Source of the DNA: Acidobacteriota bacterium
GTDB taxonomy: Bacteria; Acidobacteriota; Terriglobia; Acidiferrales; UBA7541
Reading direction: 5' to 3'
DNA length: 64,000 nt
NCBI GenBank assembly: GCA_003224085.1
Contig: QHYK01000046.1
Span: 17,958-81,957 of the forward strand
Below, piece after piece: positions 44,640-56,564 of this stretch (positions are counted from its first letter, which is position 1; each line of letters begins with the position of its first letter). The position numbers and the translations under genes are program-made. The notes below the pieces were generated by a model that ran no database searches, was not told the origin of the DNA, and worked only from the letters and a program-made list of their open reading frames with translations.

Positions 44640-47078
44640 ATGTGGGCGGGGGCCAGAGTCTTCGGGCTGTGGATTTTGCTGTTGCCGGCGGCTGCTCTAG
44701 CGACCGAGCAATCACCTCACGAATTGTATGACGCGATCAACGCGTTGACCATCGATTCTTCGCAGGTCTATCGCCTGGTTCCCGAAAATCGCATTGAACT
44801 CCGCCGTGGCGATGCCCTCATTTCCCTGGAAGAGGGAACCCTCGCCTTCTTCTCTCCGCTCAATGGAAAGGTGACGGGAGCTGTTTTCTCGGGCCGCGGC
44901 CACGCGCTTGCCGCGCCTCGCGATCCGATCGAGAAACAGCAGCTGGGGCGCTTCCTGGGCGCGCCCGTTCTTGATGAAACATTCGCCAGTGCCTATTTCC
45001 GTTTCACCGACGGAACGGCGGATGAACTGCTCTCGCAATTTCGCAAAGCCCATCTCACGCCGCAAACGGACACGCCTTTGGTATCCCAATGGGAACCCAC
45101 ACTTGCCCGCCTCAATCCCATTTACATACTGCGCGTTATGATCGACTTTCTTTCACCTGACCTTCGGCCCGCTTTCTACGCGGGCCTCGACGGCGCATCC
45201 ACTGGTCCTTTCGACATCGTCGTGGATGGGCGGCGCGACGAACAATTTCTGCTTGGCCAAACTGTAAAAACCGCTGCCGGGACTTTTTACGATGCCTGGA
45301 CCTCGCGCCGCATGGCTGAACTTCCAGCCTACGTCATTCCCTTCCAAGCCCTTCATTACTCCTTGGAATCCTCGATTCTCCCCAACAATTCCCTGGAGGC
45401 GACGGCCGCCGTTCGCATTCGCGCGCAAACCGGCAAAGCACGCGTCATGGCATTCGAGCTTTCCCGCGCTTTGACCGTCGACCGCGTGACGGGAGAGCAC
45501 GGCGAACCCCTGGCGTTTTTCCAAAATGAGGGAATGAACCTCCAAGAGATCAACGCCCACGGAAATGACTCATTATACGTAATTCTCCCCGCCGCTCCCC
45601 TGCAAAACCAGGAGTTCACGCTGCAGTTTCACTATCGCGGCAAGGTGATCGAAGACGCGGGAAATGGTGTCCTTTTCGTTGGCGCCCGGGAAAGCTGGTA
45701 TCCGCACCTAGGCGATCCCGCGGAATTCGCAACGTATGACCTAATGTTCCGCTGGCCGCGCAGGCTTCGTCTGGTCGCCACGGGGTCCAAACTGGACGAG
45801 CGCGAGGACGGCGAATTGCGGGTTGGCCATTGGAAAACGGAAAAACCCATTGCCGTTGCCGGATTCAACCTGGGCGAATACGCCTCTTCCTCCGTAACTT
45901 CCAGCGGTCATTCCATTGATGTCTACGCGAATCGCGAACTGGAACAAAGCCTGCAAAATCGTCTCACCCCTTCGCCGGCAGAAGGGATCGCTGTTCCTTC
46001 CACTATCTTCGGCGCCCCTTCCACAAGACTTGCGATTACGCCTCCTCACCCTACCCCCAGTCCCGCCGACGCCCTAAGGCAACTCGGAAAAGAGATCGAT
46101 TCCTCGGTTCATTTTTACGAAACCTTCTCCGGCCCATTTCCCTTTCATAATCTCTCCGTCTCGCCGATTCCCGGAGCCTTTGGTCAGGGATGGCCGGGCC
46201 TCCTTTACGTTTCTACCTTTTCTTTTCTCTCCCAGGAAGCGCAGCAGCGCGCCGGCCTCAGTCCGATTAGCCAGGAACACTTTACCGAGTTGGTTCCCTA
46301 TCATGAAGTCGCACATCAATGGTGGGGCAACGTGGTTGGCTGGTCCAGCTTCCGCGACCAGTGGATTGATGAAGCCATCGCCAATTATCTCGCACTTCTT
46401 TTCGCCGACACTCGGCGAAATCCTGAACATACGCTTCGCGTCTGGCTTTCGCGCTACCGCAATCAGCTTACAGAAAAACCGCCGGATTCCGACGAACCCG
46501 CCGGCGACATCGGACCGCTGATTCTCGGCCAGCGCCTCAACTCCTCGAAATCACCTTCTGCCTATGAACGTGTCGTCTACAGCAAAGGCTCCTGGATCAT
46601 TCACATGCTCCGGGAAATGCTTCGTCAGCCTGGCAGCAAGCAGCCGGACGCGCGCTTTACCGCGCTGCTGCAGAAACTCGTGACCCAATACGCCTACCGC
46701 GCGCTTTCCACCGATGATCTTCAGCACGAAGTGGAATCCGTCATGACTCCCGCCATGGACCTCGAGGGAGGCCGCTCCATGAATTGGTTCTTTGACGAAT
46801 GGGTGCGCGGCACGGGAATTCCGCACTATCGCCTCGAATTCACGGCACACCGCGACGACACAGGGTATGCGGTGCGCGGCAAACTCTTCCAAACCCGCGT
46901 CCCGCGCTGGTTCCTCGCCAGCGTTTCGCTCTACGCCGCCGTCGCCGGGAGCGGGCGCGTGTTTCTCGGAAACGTCGTGGCCTCTGGGCCAGAAACTTCC
47001 TTTCATTTTCACACTGCCGGCGCCCCGCACAAGATTCTCATCGATCCACAGATGACTCTGTTGTGCACGACGGAATGA
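44640..47078 (+). CDS. Exported M1-like gluzincin peptidase
   Basis: An 812-residue protein with a signal peptide (VFGLWILLLPAAALA). The zinc site HEVAH is at residues 555-559 and the third ligand Glu is at 578, giving the HExxH-x18-E spacing of M1 aminopeptidases ('QWIDEAIANYLALLF'). The GxMEN exopeptidase motif usual just before it is absent; 'PGAFGQGWPGLLYVS' stands there. The first 500 residues are beta-rich. It may be an endopeptidase or a divergent aminopeptidase. The frame opens with TTG at 44604, but ATG at 44640 fits the signal peptide. Confidence 0.82.
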   Translation: MWAGARVFGLWILLLPAAALATEQSPHELYDAINALTIDSSQVYRLVPENRIELRRGDALISLEEGTLAFFSPLNGKVTGAVFSGRGHALAAPRDPIEKQQLGRFLGAPVLDETFASAYFRFTDGTADELLSQFRKAHLTPQTDTPLVSQWEPTLARLNPIYILRVMIDFLSPDLRPAFYAGLDGASTGPFDIVVDGRRDEQFLLGQTVKTAAGTFYDAWTSRRMAELPAYVIPFQALHYSLESSILPNNSLEATAAVRIRAQTGKARVMAFELSRALTVDRVTGEHGEPLAFFQNEGMNLQEINAHGNDSLYVILPAAPLQNQEFTLQFHYRGKVIEDAGNGVLFVGARESWYPHLGDPAEFATYDLMFRWPRRLRLVATGSKLDEREDGELRVGHWKTEKPIAVAGFNLGEYASSSVTSSGHSIDVYANRELEQSLQNRLTPSPAEGIAVPSTIFGAPSTRLAITPPHPTPSPADALRQLGKEIDSSVHFYETFSGPFPFHNLSVSPIPGAFGQGWPGLLYVSTFSFLSQEAQQRAGLSPISQEHFTELVPYHEVAHQWWGNVVGWSSFRDQWIDEAIANYLALLFADTRRNPEHTLRVWLSRYRNQLTEKPPDSDEPAGDIGPLILGQRLNSSKSPSAYERVVYSKGSWIIHMLREMLRQPGSKQPDARFTALLQKLVTQYAYRALSTDDLQHEVESVMTPAMDLEGGRSMNWFFDEWVRGTGIPHYRLEFTAHRDDTGYAVRGKLFQTRVPRWFLASVSLYAAVAGSGRVFLGNVVASGPETSFHFHTAGAPHKILIDPQMTLLCTTE

Positions 47079-47111
47079 ACGCCTTTCGCAGGAAACCAGG
47101 AGAGCATTACA

Positions 47112-48005
47112 TTACTTAAACCGCTCCAGGAGCCGCTGTTTTTCGAGAAGCGGGCTGTTCACGTTCAAAGCGGCTTTCGCGTTGTCATCGAACACGTAGG
47201 CAAACCCCAGCGGATCAGTTGGCAGGGCGCGTAGCATTCCAGCTTGCATCAATTCGCTGACGCGTTTTGGCCGGTGCCCAAAACGCTTTTCGTATTGGTC
47301 AGCGAGCAGGTCCAGCTGCCTGCAATCCTCATGCGCTTTGAGCAGTAGCAGGTGCAGCCTCGCATTCTCTTTGATCTGCGGATCCGTTGTCGTAGTGTAA
47401 ATATCGTTCCACAAGAAGAATGAAGTCTCGTAAGACTCTCCCTCCGCCGCAATTTTCGCCGCCATCACTTTCATCCAGATCAACGCGTGCGGGTTTTTGC
47501 TGCCTTCCTCAAAAGCTTCCGCCGCTTTCTTGTAATCTTTCAAGTCGAAGTAATAGATGAACCCGAGGTCTTCGTAGAGCCGCCAAAAGTCCGGATTTGC
47601 TTTGATACCCCGCTGAATGAGCTGAACGGCCAGGTCCGGCCTTCCCGCGCCGCCGGGCGGGCGCTGACTTAGAAAAATCGCGCCAAACCGGTAGGCCACG
47701 ATCAAATTTGGATCAAGCGTCGTGGTAATGTCGAGCAGCGGCCACAGTTGCTCCAAATTCGCGTCGCCTCGCACGTGCTTGTTCCCGTAGAACTGCACCA
47801 CGCGCGTCCAATAAAAGTCCGCCATTAGCGGCGCGTACTCTAGGCTCATTGTCTTCATTAGCTTTGCGGAGCTCAACAGGACGTAATCCCGTTCCTCGCT
47901 CAAGGCCGCGCGCTGCTTATCAATGCGGTGCTGCAGTTTCCAGACCCCCGCGAATCCGACCTGCAGTATCACGACCACCAGCACAATGGTTTTCGCGGAA
48001 TTCAT
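47112..48005 (-). CDS. Membrane-anchored TPR-like protein
   Basis: A 297-residue protein. Residues about 5-24 form an N-terminal anchor ('TIVLVVVILQVGFAGVW'), followed by helical repeats ('NPDFWRLYEDLGFIYYFDLKDYKKAAEAFEEGSK'-type). The C-terminus reads 'ALPTDPLGFAYVFDDNAK'. I do not recognise a named family. Its ATG overlaps the permease stop by four bases, so it is part of an ATPase-permease-TPR operon and is probably an accessory or assembly protein for that transporter, working on the periplasmic side. It converges with the M1-like gene. Confidence 0.7.
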   Translation of the reverse strand: MNSAKTIVLVVVILQVGFAGVWKLQHRIDKQRAALSEERDYVLLSSAKLMKTMSLEYAPLMADFYWTRVVQFYGNKHVRGDANLEQLWPLLDITTTLDPNLIVAYRFGAIFLSQRPPGGAGRPDLAVQLIQRGIKANPDFWRLYEDLGFIYYFDLKDYKKAAEAFEEGSKNPHALIWMKVMAAKIAAEGESYETSFFLWNDIYTTTTDPQIKENARLHLLLLKAHEDCRQLDLLADQYEKRFGHRPKRVSELMQAGMLRALPTDPLGFAYVFDDNAKAALNVNSPLLEKQRLLERFK

Positions 48006-48778
48006 TTCAGATTTCGCCTCGAAAAGACGAGCACTGCCGCCGTCAGCACGATGCTGCAATAAACGGCCGCGTACAAAGTGTTCTGGGCAATGAGCGATCC
48101 GGGAACGGGCCGCGCGTGCGCCGCCATCGACATGATGTTGAAATTCTCGAAGTTCGGCATTAGGTACGAGAGGTATTTCGTGAATGCGGTCATCCCAGGA
48201 CTCATCACCTGCATCGGCAGGTTCCTCAACTCCTGCACGTAAAGACCAACAATATAGATGCCGGCGGTAAACAAGATTGCCAGCAACGGCGTTGTGAAGC
48301 ACGAGAACAAAAGCGCCAGCGCTACCACCAGCGCCAGTTTCAGCCAGATGAAATACACCGCGACGAGAATGGTCGCGTCACCCTGTTCCGGGGTCGACTT
48401 GACGTACATCAGCGCAAGGAAAAGCCCTATGCCCATCGCCGCCGTGTTCACCGCCAGCGTCAGCACCAGCCCGCCAAATTTTCCCAGCAGGAACTCCCAC
48501 CGTCTCACCGGCTTAGCCAATAGAGCGTATAGCGTGCGCTTGTCCATTTCCTTGGACACCAGCCCCACGCCGATAAAAACGGCAATCAGTAGCCCGATCA
48601 GCGAAATCGCGCTCAGCCCCAGCGTCACGATGACCGTCTGTTCGATGCCAATTGAAATCTGCCCGGCGATGATCGACGCGGCCATCATCACCAGCGCGAA
48701 GAACAACAGGTTGTAGAGCACGCGGTCGCGCACCGCTTCGCGAAACGTGTTCAACGCCACTACGCCGACGCGCTTCAT
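48002..48778 (-). CDS. ABC-2 type transporter permease
   Basis: A 258-residue membrane protein with about six TM segments. The start '[27 protein letters not shown]' and '[29 protein letters not shown]' are typical of ABC-2 permeases such as NosY-like proteins. It forms the membrane half of a transporter with the ATPase encoded immediately upstream (four-base overlap). Substrate unknown. The reading frame extends to 49108, but that part is out of frame within the ATPase gene and is not real. Confidence 0.86.
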   Translation of the reverse strand: MKRVGVVALNTFREAVRDRVLYNLLFFALVMMAASIIAGQISIGIEQTVIVTLGLSAISLIGLLIAVFIGVGLVSKEMDKRTLYALLAKPVRRWEFLLGKFGGLVLTLAVNTAAMGIGLFLALMYVKSTPEQGDATILVAVYFIWLKLALVVALALLFSCFTTPLLAILFTAGIYIVGLYVQELRNLPMQVMSPGMTAFTKYLSYLMPNFENFNIMSMAAHARPVPGSLIAQNTLYAAVYCSIVLTAAVLVFSRRNLK

Positions 48779-49728
48779 TTCCCGCTTACCTCGATGGCCG
48801 CGGCCTGTGCGCGGTCTGCTTCTACCAGGTTCATGAACAATTCTTCGAGCGTCGCCCTTACTGGCGCCACGGAAAGGATTCTCGCTCCTGCTGCGCGCAA
48901 CTGCTCGATGGCCCCGTACAGTTCGGCCTCGGGCACTTGCAATCGGTACCGGTCGCCCGACCGCGTCGCCTTTGCCAACACCGGCGCCACGCTTTGTCCC
49001 GCCAATTCGAACAGGATCTCCATTCCTTGGGTCTTCACGTCCACAAGCTGCTCCGGCGCGCCGACGCCTCGCAGTTTTCCTCCGACAATTACGCCCACGC
49101 GGTCGCACAACATTTCGGCGTCGCTGAGGATGTGCGTGGAAAACATCACCGTTTTGCCCTCATGCTTCAACTCCAGAATGATGTCTCGCACCTCACGCCG
49201 ACCCACCGGGTCCAGTCCCGACATGGGCTCATCCAGAATCACGATTTTCGGATCGTGCAGAATCGCTTGGGCCATTCCCACGCGCTGTAACATGCCTTTC
49301 GAATATTTGCGAAGCTGAATTTTCCCCGCGGTTTCCAGCCCCACTTTCTTGAGCATCCGCTGCACGCGCTCTTTCCGGTCGGCAGCGCTTAAATCATGAA
49401 TCCGCGCGAAATAATCCAGCAATTCCGCCGCGGTCAGGTAGTCATAAAAATACGGCTGCTCCGGCAAGTAACCGATGTCGCGGTGCATTTCAATGTCGCT
49501 GATGGGTTTCCCCAGAATCCGCGCGCTTCCCGCGGTGGGGAAAATCAGCCTCATCAACAGCTTGATGGTCGTGGATTTTCCCGCGCCGTTCGGTCCGATG
49601 AATCCGAACACCTCACCCGTTTCCACCTGCATGTTGAGCCCTTCGAGCGAAGTTCTCTTCTTCAGGTTCAAAAATCCGTGCGGATATTCCTTTGTCAAAT
49701 TCTCCGTTTCGATTGCTGGTGCGCTCAT
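48775..49728 (-). CDS. ABC transporter ATP-binding protein
   Basis: A 317-residue ATPase: Walker A 'GPNGAGKST', Q-loop in '[11 protein letters not shown]', signature '[13 protein letters not shown]', Walker B '[18 protein letters not shown]' and switch His 'STHILSD'. The first-domain features match drug/polysaccharide/NosF-type ABC-2 exporters. A 90-residue C-terminal extension is predicted to regulate or dimerise. ATG at 49728 ([10 protein letters not shown]) is chosen; ATG or upstream starts to 49752 are possible, and no clear ribosome site is seen. It lies 99 bases after the radical SAM gene. Confidence 0.92.
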   Translation of the reverse strand: MSAPAIETENLTKEYPHGFLNLKKRTSLEGLNMQVETGEVFGFIGPNGAGKSTTIKLLMRLIFPTAGSARILGKPISDIEMHRDIGYLPEQPYFYDYLTAAELLDYFARIHDLSAADRKERVQRMLKKVGLETAGKIQLRKYSKGMLQRVGMAQAILHDPKIVILDEPMSGLDPVGRREVRDIILELKHEGKTVMFSTHILSDAEMLCDRVGVIVGGKLRGVGAPEQLVDVKTQGMEILFELAGQSVAPVLAKATRSGDRYRLQVPEAELYGAIEQLRAAGARILSVAPVRATLEELFMNLVEADRAQAAAIEVSGK

Positions 49729-49827
49729 GACTTTATTTTTAGCAACAAGCATTGCAGCGTCAATCCTGCTTGAGGCGAAATGTGCATGGAGTAAAATACC
49801 TAAGGAAAATGCCCGTATTTCTTGGAT

Positions 49828-50901
49828 TCAGGAATCGCTGCGAACCGGCCCGATTTGCACCAGTTCCGCCTGTTCCACTGCCGGCGCCATAGGCATCGGC
49901 TTCAGCGTTTGCGGCGCGCGCCAATTGTCCAGCATGCCCACCTGCTGCACGCAGGAAACCGTACACAAGGGCGCGCAAAACTTTTCCGTGTAAAACTCGC
50001 GCCGCCTCGTCTCCGGCGTGTACTGCGTCAGCGGAATTCCGGGATAGCCGCGCTGCTGCGAACACCAGTGCACCAGACCATCCTCGCAAACATACAAATA
50101 CCGCGAGCCCGACCGGCACCGCCAATTGTGGGCTTTTCCGCGCGCCACGCTGTGCTGAAAATCATTGAACCGCGAGAACGACCGTTTGCTCAGCGTCATG
50201 GTCTCTTCAAAAATCTCGATTTCGCGCGGCCCCAGCGGCTTCAGCTGCCCGTTGTGGTCGTGAATGATTCCCACCGTGCTGGTCAACCCCAGGTCTACCG
50301 CCCGGTGTGCGATGCGCAGCGCATCTTCGGGATCTTTTACGCCGCTCCCCAGCACCGAATTGATGTTCACTTGGAAGTACGCGTAGAGCGCAAGCAACTC
50401 GAGCTTGTGGTCCAGCGTTTTGAGGCTTTTCTTGGAAACTTCATCCGGCATCGTGTTGTCAATACTGATTTGCAGGTGTTCCAGTCCCGCGTCATTCAAT
50501 TCCTGAATGCGGTTGTGCGTCAGCAGGAACCCGTTTGTGATCATTCCCGCGATCATCCCGCGTCGCCGAATATGCCGGATTATTTCATCCAACTCCGGAT
50601 GCAGCAGCGGCTCTCCCCCGCTGATCGTGATGATGGACGTTCCCATGCCCGCCAGAATGTCCAGGCGCTTCTTCATCTCTTCCAGCGACACCGGCGGCGA
50701 GAAATCGTCGAATTCATTGCAGTACGTGCAAGCCAGGTTGCAGCGGCGGGTCGGAATGATGTGCACCAGGAAGGGATGCTTCGTTGAGACCAGCGCCTTC
50801 GCAATTGCGCGCACCTCTCGCACACGCGTGTGGAAGAAGCGCAGCGCGCGCCAAAACCACACTTTTAGCGAAGCATGTGATTTTCCAAAGCCCTTTGGCA
50901 T
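49828..50901 (-). CDS. Radical SAM protein with C-terminal cysteine cluster
   Basis: A 357-residue radical SAM enzyme. The [4Fe-4S] motif is '[13 protein letters not shown]' (CxxxCxxC) with '[16 protein letters not shown]' (GGE) and 'MITNGFLL' following. The C-terminal part has seven more Cys in '[22 protein letters not shown]' and '[12 protein letters not shown]', SPASM-like and able to hold extra iron-sulfur clusters. Such enzymes modify peptides or small molecules. ATG at 50901 ([12 protein letters not shown]) is preferred to upstream starts. It precedes the ABC operon on the same strand and is divergent from the exporter pair; no precursor peptide is visible. Confidence 0.85.
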   Translation of the reverse strand: MPKGFGKSHASLKVWFWRALRFFHTRVREVRAIAKALVSTKHPFLVHIIPTRRCNLACTYCNEFDDFSPPVSLEEMKKRLDILAGMGTSIITISGGEPLLHPELDEIIRHIRRRGMIAGMITNGFLLTHNRIQELNDAGLEHLQISIDNTMPDEVSKKSLKTLDHKLELLALYAYFQVNINSVLGSGVKDPEDALRIAHRAVDLGLTSTVGIIHDHNGQLKPLGPREIEIFEETMTLSKRSFSRFNDFQHSVARGKAHNWRCRSGSRYLYVCEDGLVHWCSQQRGYPGIPLTQYTPETRRREFYTEKFCAPLCTVSCVQQVGMLDNWRAPQTLKPMPMAPAVEQAELVQIGPVRSDS

Positions 50902-51128
50902 GAAACTTAGGATTCCCCCAGGTCGTTCATTATACACAACGCTGGCGCTGAACCTGCCCAGCATCCTCCGACGGCGTTTCTCACTCGTACACGGCAAGCG
51001 AAATCTTAGATTACGCCCGCCTCCCCGAGCTGCACAAAATCACACGTGCCACCTGCCGCGGTTCTCTAAATTCCAGGATTCCACCCTTTACCGAGGATTT
51101 ACGCGCACACGGCATTTTTTAAGGCACA

Positions 51129-52926
51129 ATGCGGGTCATGCTCCAGCGGGTGTTCGAACGCAAGGAATGGAAGTTTTTCGCCGCCCTGCCCAAGGCAGCT
51201 CCGGGGCTTGCCCTCGCCTGGTGGTTGGCCCTGTTGCTCAGGGGCGCGCTGCCGGCGGCGTTCGCCATCGCGATGGGTGTTCTTGTCGGCGCCGTGCACC
51301 GCGGCGATCCCCTCGCAGGCCCGTTCTTGCTCGTCGGTGCAATCTTCATCCTCCTTCAAGTCCTTAACCCGATTCATCAAGCGCTGAGCGCCAACCTAGG
51401 CGACCGCACCGCAGCTTGGCTTTACGACCGGCTCACGGAAGCGTGCGTACGCCCGCCCGGCATGGGCCATCTCGAAGATCCGAAACTCACGAACGACCTC
51501 ACCGTGGCGCGCGACTTCGACCTCGGAATGACTGGCCCGCCACTGGCGATCTCCATGGATTTTATCGCCAGCGGAATGGTCGAGATTGTCGGCGGCATCG
51601 CGTGTGCGGTGATTCTTTTCCGATATGCGTGGTGGGCGCCCATCTTGCTTGCGGGGGCGTGGGCCGCCACGCATTGGCTCTTACGCGAAAGCGCCATCTG
51701 GCGCGACCGCAACACCGAAGAGGTGCGCGGCGCGCAGCGCGATGCAGACTACGCTTATCGGCTTGCGGTGGATCCGCCCGCGAGCAAGGAGCTGCGGCTG
51801 TTCGGACTCGTCGGCTGGACCATTGACCGCTTCGTCGCCAGACGAACTCGCCTGCACGAGCTGCAATACGCGGCCACACGATTGCGCGAAAAGCCGTTGA
51901 TCTGGAGCTTGCTGTTGGTCGTGGGCGCGAATATCGCAGTGTTCTGGGCCCTCGCAAGCGGCGCCGCAAACGGAAAGATCAGTCTCGGTGCGGCCGTGGC
52001 GTACATGCAAAGCGCCGTCGGCGTTTCGATGATTGCCTTCGGCGGATTCAGTTGGGCTCTCGACGGAGCCGCCGCGCCGGTCGCTGCTGTCCTGCGGCTC
52101 GAGCCGGCGATGCGTCCAGCCGGCGCCCTTCACTCCGGCAATCGCCCGGTAAGCACGAAACGTGCACACGAGATTCGTCTGCGCGACGTCACCTTCGCTT
52201 ACCCAACGGGCCCTGGCGCGCCTGTTCTCGAGCATTTCGATCTCACGATTCCGGCGGGGTCGTCGCTCGCCATCGTGGGGCAGAACGGCGCGGGCAAGAC
52301 AACCATCGCAAAATTGCTCTGCCGGCTGTACGACCCGCAGTCCGGTGGGATTGAAATTGACGGTGCGGACCTTCGCGAATTCGATCTGGCAGCCTGGCGC
52401 TCACGCATCGCGGCCGTGTTTCAGGATTTCATTCGCCTCGAGCTACCTCTGCGCGAAAACGTCGCGCCAGCAGGCGCTCCTGACGATGTCGTGCGCGCCG
52501 CCTTGGAATCAGCAGGCGCAGCGAACCTGGCTTCGCTCGACACCATTCTTTCCCGCGCGTACGACGACGGTACAGACCTCTCAGGCGGACAATGGCAGCG
52601 CGTGGCGCTGGCGCGAGCGTTGTCGGCCGTAAAAATGGGCGCCGGCTTGGTGCTGCTCGATGAACCCACGGCGCAGCTCGACGTGCGTGGCGAAGCCGAG
52701 ATTTTCGACCGCCTGCTATCGGCCACACGGCACTGCACGACCATCCTGATCTCTCATCGATTTTCCACCGTCCGTCATGCGGACCGCATCTGCGTCCTCG
52801 AACATGGACGCGTGATAGAGCTCGGCACACACGCCGAACTCGTGGCCCATGGCGGGCGCTACCGGACGATGTTCGACCTGCAAGCGGAACGTTTCATCGT
52901 TCCGGAAGACGACGAAGGCAAGACGT

Positions 52927-52943
<17 letters not shown>
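51129..52943 (+). CDS. ABC exporter half-transporter, subunit 1
   Basis: A 604-residue protein with an N-terminal six-TM exporter domain and a C-terminal ATPase. Walker A 'GQNGAGKTTIAKLL', signature 'DLSGGQWQRVALARAL', Walker B 'LVLLDEPTAQLD' and switch 'ISHRFSTVRHAD' are all canonical. AAGG lies four bases before the ATG. The second gene overlaps it by 17 bases, so the two form a heterodimeric exporter. The overall pattern is of lipid, peptide or antibiotic exporters; no substrate can be named. Confidence 0.9.
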
Positions 52944-54744
<1,801 letters not shown>

Positions 54745-54921
54745 CCAGTCAACGCGTCACCCCCATTCAGCCACAACCGAAAAACGGCTGGCGTGCAAAC
54801 CCGGGATGCGCTGGTCAAAAGTCTGTCATGAGGCAGCCGTCCCAGGAATCCAATAAAGCTTCAAGCAAACGTTGGTCTGATGCGTCCGACCTATGCACAC
54901 CTCGTTGGTCGATGATGGCGC

Positions 54922-55284
54922 TCACCGCATCTGCGCACAAACCGCAACGTCGAACTTGGAATAGTACTTCTTCACGTCTCCGGCGCCGTACTTGGCGCGG
55001 AATTTCTCGACTACGGACGACACTTGGTTCGCCTCAGTGATAGGAACGGCTTTGAATTCAGCCTCCGCATCCCGCGCATCGATTCGAATCGTCGGGTTCT
55101 TCAGCACGTTCTTGTACCACTGTGTATCCGACCCGGACACGGGCAACAGATAAAGCTTCTCATCGTCCCACACGAACCATACCGGGATCGAGATCGCGCG
55201 TCCTGATTTTCTGCCGGTCACCGCGATGTTGATTTCGCGAGATCGCGAAAGGCGGTCTCTTAAATTATCTTTCTGTGCTGGCAT
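54922..55284 (-). CDS. Deazaflavin/F420-type split-barrel nitroreductase-like protein
   Basis: A 120-residue protein of the split-barrel flavin-like group: 'VTGRKSGRAISIPVWFVWDDEKLYLLPV' and 'QWYKNVLKNPTIRIDA' match PPOX/DUF385-type deazaflavin-dependent oxidoreductases. The cofactor is likely F420 or FMN; substrate unknown. AGGAG lies six bases before ATG at 55284, which is preferred over the open frame to 55305. It is single, between the exporter pair and tRNA-Glu. Confidence 0.83.
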   Translation of the reverse strand: MPAQKDNLRDRLSRSREINIAVTGRKSGRAISIPVWFVWDDEKLYLLPVSGSDTQWYKNVLKNPTIRIDARDAEAEFKAVPITEANQVSSVVEKFRAKYGAGDVKKYYSKFDVAVCAQMR

Positions 55285-55492
55285 AAGGGACTCCTGGGGT
55301 GGCACTCCTTTTTCCGCTTGCGAAGCCTACTGCGACCACCCTGTACTGGCAAATGATCTTACCGCCGGGTGGTCACCAACTCGAAATTGGCTCACTTGCA
55401 AACACTTCCTTTGCTTGATCGCCTCGATCGTCCATGCGAAAATGAATTCTCGCGCCGGAAAGCTCCGGGGAAACCTCATAGTGTAACGCCCT

Positions 55493-55567
55493 GGCGATAT
55501 CGTCTAAGGGTTAGGACGTAGCCCTCTCAAGGCTAAAATCCGGGTTCGAATCCCGGTATCGCTGCCA
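55493..55567 (+). tRNA. tRNA-Glu (anticodon CTC)
   Basis: The sequence folds as a complete cloverleaf: acceptor GGCGATA with TATCGCT (first pair G-U), D arm GTC/GAC, anticodon stem TAGCC/GGCTA with loop CTCTCAA (anticodon CTC), short variable loop and T arm CCGGG-TTCGAAT-CCCGG. The discriminator is G, and CCA is encoded. It reads GAG codons for Glu. A broken integrase gene starts 122 bases downstream, the usual layout of an island at a tRNA 3' end. Confidence 0.95.
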
Positions 55568-55689
55568 AATCTTCATGAAACCCGCATAAACAAGGGGAAA
55601 CGTAAAAGGTATTCGCGTTTTTTATTAATCCTTTTTACTTTTTCCTGCTGCTTTTCCGACTGAACTCAATACTAGGGAGGGAAGCAGAC

Positions 55690-56560
55690 ATGCCTAAAGT
55701 TACCCTGATGATCAACGCGAGGCAGGCTGGCAAATGGAGGTTTTTCCGTGCCTCCCTATCCGGAAACGGTCGCGTGGAACCCGGTGTAGCCATTGTGAAC
55801 GACCGGCGCAGGACGTTCGACAGCGGGAATTATGGGGGCTACTTCATTCGGTACACGAGACCAGACGGCAAGCAGACTTACGGAGCCTGTCGGCAAAGAC
55901 CCTGCTGGGCCGAGAGCAAAGCAGGTTGCCAAGCAGGCGGAACTGGATGGCAAGAAAGCGGGAGTCAAGGTCAGTGTAGAGGCCCCGGACCAAAGCAAAG
56001 CCCAACTTCGTCTTGCCGATTCGATCGCCGAATACAACAACTTCATAAAAGACAACAAACGCCGGAAAACTTGGATGGCGTATAAGAATACCCTCGCCTA
56101 CTTTGCGAAATTCTGGGACGAACACGGAATTCAGGTCCTTAGCGTACTGAGAGGCAAGAAAGAACTCAGCCTCAAGTATCCGAAATTCGTGATGGCAAAC
56201 GGCAATGGGGAATCTACGGCCTTCATCAACTTTGCCAACTTGATGATTTTCTTGAGGTGGGCGGGGATCGAAACCGGAATCAAGAAAAGCGAATGGCCGG
56301 AGAGACCCGAGCGAGACCCCGAGGAATACTCCGATGAGGAATTGACTGCGATGCTTAAGGCTGCCGATGCGGAGGAGCGGCTTGTGCTCAAATCGTTCCT
56401 CTTTTCTGGTTTTCGTTCCGGCGAGATTGCACACATGACTTACGAACGTGCAGATTTCGATTCCAGTGTGTGGCGAGTGCGCAAAAACGACGACTGGGGA
56501 TGGAAACCAAAGAAGAAGGCAAGTAACCGGGACGTGCCGGAACACCCTGATCTCACCACG
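55690..56560 (+). pseudogene. Tyrosine recombinase (integrase), frameshifted and truncated
   Basis: It starts at 55690 (AGGGAGGG upstream) with 'MPKVTLMINARQAGKWRFF' and reads well to 'YTRPDGKQTY'. An extra G near 55882 shifts the frame; it continues 'EPVGKDPAGPRAKQVAKQAE', a SAM-like domain ('WMAYKNTLAYFAKFW') and a catalytic start 'FLFSGFRSGEIAHMTYE' with the first Arg, then 'KPKKKASNRDVPEHPDL'. Sense ends near 56560, exactly where the minus-strand PilZ/Sel1 gene ends, so the His-x-x-Arg and Tyr are lost. It lies beside tRNA-Glu. Confidence 0.78.
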
Positions 56561-56564
56561 AGAA

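Noticed and set aside
48779..49108. Upstream extension of the ABC permease frame
   Set aside because: It overlaps the ATPase gene out of frame and is Arg/Gly-rich; the ATGA-coupled start at 48778 is clear.
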